Notes under the pieces: model-generated | The model's database searches: none | The model's input: only the letters and a program-made list of their open reading frames with translations | What the model was told of the DNA's origin: nothing | Part shown: positions 6,793-7,842 of the stretch, piece by piece | How the letters are laid out: every line of letters begins with the position of its first letter | Numbering within the stretch: position 1 is the stretch's first letter | Made by a program: the position numbers and the translations under genes | From: Nitrospira sp. | Lineage (GTDB): Bacteria > Nitrospirota > Nitrospiria > Nitrospirales > Nitrospiraceae | Assembly: GCA_030456405.1 (NCBI GenBank) | Contig: JAKDNQ010000092.1 | Coordinates: 1 to 7,842 of the forward strand | Length of the DNA: 7,842 nucleotides | Direction of reading: 5' to 3'

Positions 6793-6820
6793 GGATTGGG
6801 TCATTGGGCTCTACCCATCC
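6793..6820. terminator. Weak hairpin between convergent genes
   Basis: GGAT(T)GGGT (6793-6801) can pair with ACCCATCC (6813-6820) over eight base pairs with one bulged T and an 11-base loop. It sits between the two convergent stops and runs into the 3' end of nadK. Neither side has a strong T-run, although CATTTGAGCTTTTCTCT follows on the plus strand. A shared bidirectional terminator is possible but weakly supported. Confidence 0.25.
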
Positions 6821-7671
6821 CCCCATTTGAGCTTTTCTCTCAGCACATCGTAGTAATTGCTTTCTGGAAATCGGATCAATCGGGCTCGATGCTCCGATGT
6901 TTGAATCACGATCGTATCTCCCTGCGTGATCGCCACGCCTACCTGCCCATCAAGCGTCGCCATGGCGCCGTCGTCTTTACTGGTGAGTGTCACACCGATC
7001 TCGGCATTTCCCGGTACGATCAATGGCCGATGTGTCAACGTATGAGGACATATCGGCGTCAGAATCAACGACTGGACTGCTGGGTCGATAATGGGACCTC
7101 CGGCTGAAAGGGAGTAGGCCGTAGATCCTGTCGGACTGCTGACGATCAATCCATCGCCGCGCAAGTTGGTCACGAATCGTCCTTGAATCGCGATCTTCAA
7201 TTCGATCATGCGGGCTAGCGTACCTTTGCCGATCACGACATCGTTCAACACCACACCTTGCGCAACTGTTTCCCCATGCCGATGAATATGTGTCCGAAGC
7301 ATGAGCCGTTCATCAAGGACGAAGTCGTTCTCAAATACCCGTTCGAGCGATGGGTAGAGGTTCTCCAGTCGGACTTCGGTTAAGAAACCGAGCCCCCCCA
7401 TATTCACGCCAAGGATGGGAATGCTTCGCTCCCCGGCAAGTCGCGCAGCATTCAGCATCGTCCCATCTCCGCCCAACACGAGAAGGACATCCGATTTATT
7501 CGCGAGTTGAGTGTTTTGATATCCCCCTCGTTCATCCAGAAGAATCGCCGATGTCCTGTCCAAGATGACGTCGATGTTTCGTGTCCTAAGCCAGGCGACC
7601 ACATCATGCAACGTGTTCTTGACTTCGGGAAATTTAGGCTTGGCAAGAATCCCGATACTTTTACTTTTCAT
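6811..7671 (-). CDS. nadK: NAD(+) kinase (NadK)
   Basis: Cytosolic ATP- or polyphosphate-dependent kinase that phosphorylates NAD to NADP, the only de novo route to NADP(H). The 286 residues are typical of bacterial NadK. GGDGT (67-71) with Asp69, GVNMGGLGFLTE (88-99), LND (142-144, in place of the usual LNE; the acidic residue is kept), GDGLIVSSPTGSTAYSLSAG (172-191) and LDGQ (240-243) are all visible and in order. The start MKSKSIGILAKP matches the family's first strand. An AGGG (complement of 7681-7684) lies 9 bases before the ATG. The gene converges with the NADP(H)-dependent oxidoreductase, which suits a shared NADP theme. A plus-strand promoter overlaps its start region, so divergent transcription across the start is likely. 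A TATAAC (complement of 7685-7690) could serve as its own -10 but would leave almost no leader and remove the ribosome binding site. Confidence 0.97.
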   Translation of the reverse strand: MKSKSIGILAKPKFPEVKNTLHDVVAWLRTRNIDVILDRTSAILLDERGGYQNTQLANKSDVLLVLGGDGTMLNAARLAGERSIPILGVNMGGLGFLTEVRLENLYPSLERVFENDFVLDERLMLRTHIHRHGETVAQGVVLNDVVIGKGTLARMIELKIAIQGRFVTNLRGDGLIVSSPTGSTAYSLSAGGPIIDPAVQSLILTPICPHTLTHRPLIVPGNAEIGVTLTSKDDGAMATLDGQVGVAITQGDTIVIQTSEHRARLIRFPESNYYDVLREKLKWGDG

Positions 7672-7692
7672 CTGGTAACGCCCTGTTATAAT
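7665..7692 (+). promoter_or_regulatory. Strong plus-strand promoter overlapping the nadK start region
   Basis: A consensus -10 TATAAT (7687-7692) is preceded by TG at 7684-7685, giving a full extended -10. A -35-like TTTTCA (7665-7670, four of six) lies 16 bases upstream, next to the nadK ATG at 7671. It points rightwards, out of the window, with transcription starting near 7699. Confidence 0.5.
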
Positions 7693-7742
7693 CTTCTGTC
7701 ACTATCGCTGAAAAAGTGTGAAATTGTATCGGGAGGGTTCTT

Positions 7743-7793
7743 TTGAAGTCAACGAATCAAACCATAGCAGACCTTCTCCACGATAATCGATAG
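7743..7793 (+). CDS. Possible 16-residue peptide frame behind a strong ribosome binding site
   Basis: GGGAGGG (7731-7737) lies 5 bases before a TTG that opens a frame of 16 codons (MKSTNQTIADLLHDNR if initiated with Met), ending with TAG at 7791. Together with the promoter at 7665-7692 this forms a complete expression signal. The peptide has no run of a single amino acid, so a classic amino-acid attenuator leader is not supported. It could be a small protein, a leader peptide, the stump of a gene broken by a stop, or chance. The window ends 49 bases later with no other plus-strand frame of note. Confidence 0.22.
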   Translation: MKSTNQTIADLLHDNR

Positions 7794-7842
7794 TGCATCC
7801 CGAACACGTGAGTTCTCCGCCTGTGTGATTGTCTCCTAGTCT

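Noticed and set aside
7702..7842. Minus-strand frame open from the right edge for 46 codons, ending 30 bases before nadK, possibly the tail of an upstream operon gene
   Set aside because: A frame this long is open by chance in roughly one case in ten under uniform codons, the residues match nothing I recognise, codon choice is not distinctive, and a strong opposite-strand promoter and ribosome binding site lie in the same stretch.

Overview
The window reads as ordinary chromosomal DNA of a GC-rich, free-living bacterium. Gene content and protein style (class II fumarase, an adrenodoxin-reductase-type ferredoxin-NADP reductase, a His/Cys-rich YVTN-type beta-propeller) remind me of Nitrospira or its relatives. 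That assignment is inference from memory, not from any search. No phage, transposon, CRISPR or conjugation signatures were seen.

Layout, left to right. mtnA (methionine salvage; its start may lie left of the window) is followed on the same strand by fumC, which has its own Shine-Dalgarno and a short disordered N-terminal extension. Directly after the fumC stop is the body of a beta-propeller gene whose 5' end is missing. Blade-like coding continues about 90 bases upstream of the first usable start codon, but there is no start codon in frame back to the fumC stop. A long, stable hairpin lies about 50 bases after this gene. It opens a roughly 590-base, AT-richer gap (3906-4496) that also contains an alternative inverted repeat and a candidate extended -10 promoter. 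Next is a small lipoprotein with one HEAT-like segment and a low-complexity, repeat-built tail.

The right part is a convergent pair: an FprA/adrenodoxin-reductase-type NADP(H) oxidoreductase on the plus strand and NAD kinase on the minus strand, their stops 19 bases apart. NAD kinase makes NADP and the reductase would exchange electrons between NADP(H) and ferredoxin, so the pair fits one cofactor theme, although opposite strands rule out a simple operon. At the right edge a strong plus-strand promoter overlaps the NAD kinase start region and leads to a strong ribosome binding site and a TTG-initiated reading frame of only 16 codons. What that transcript does cannot be decided here.

No convincing new multi-gene system is visible. 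The parts most worth a second look are the beheaded propeller gene with its CX3CH motif and histidines, the structured RNA-like element at 3952-4068, and the short transcript start at the right edge.
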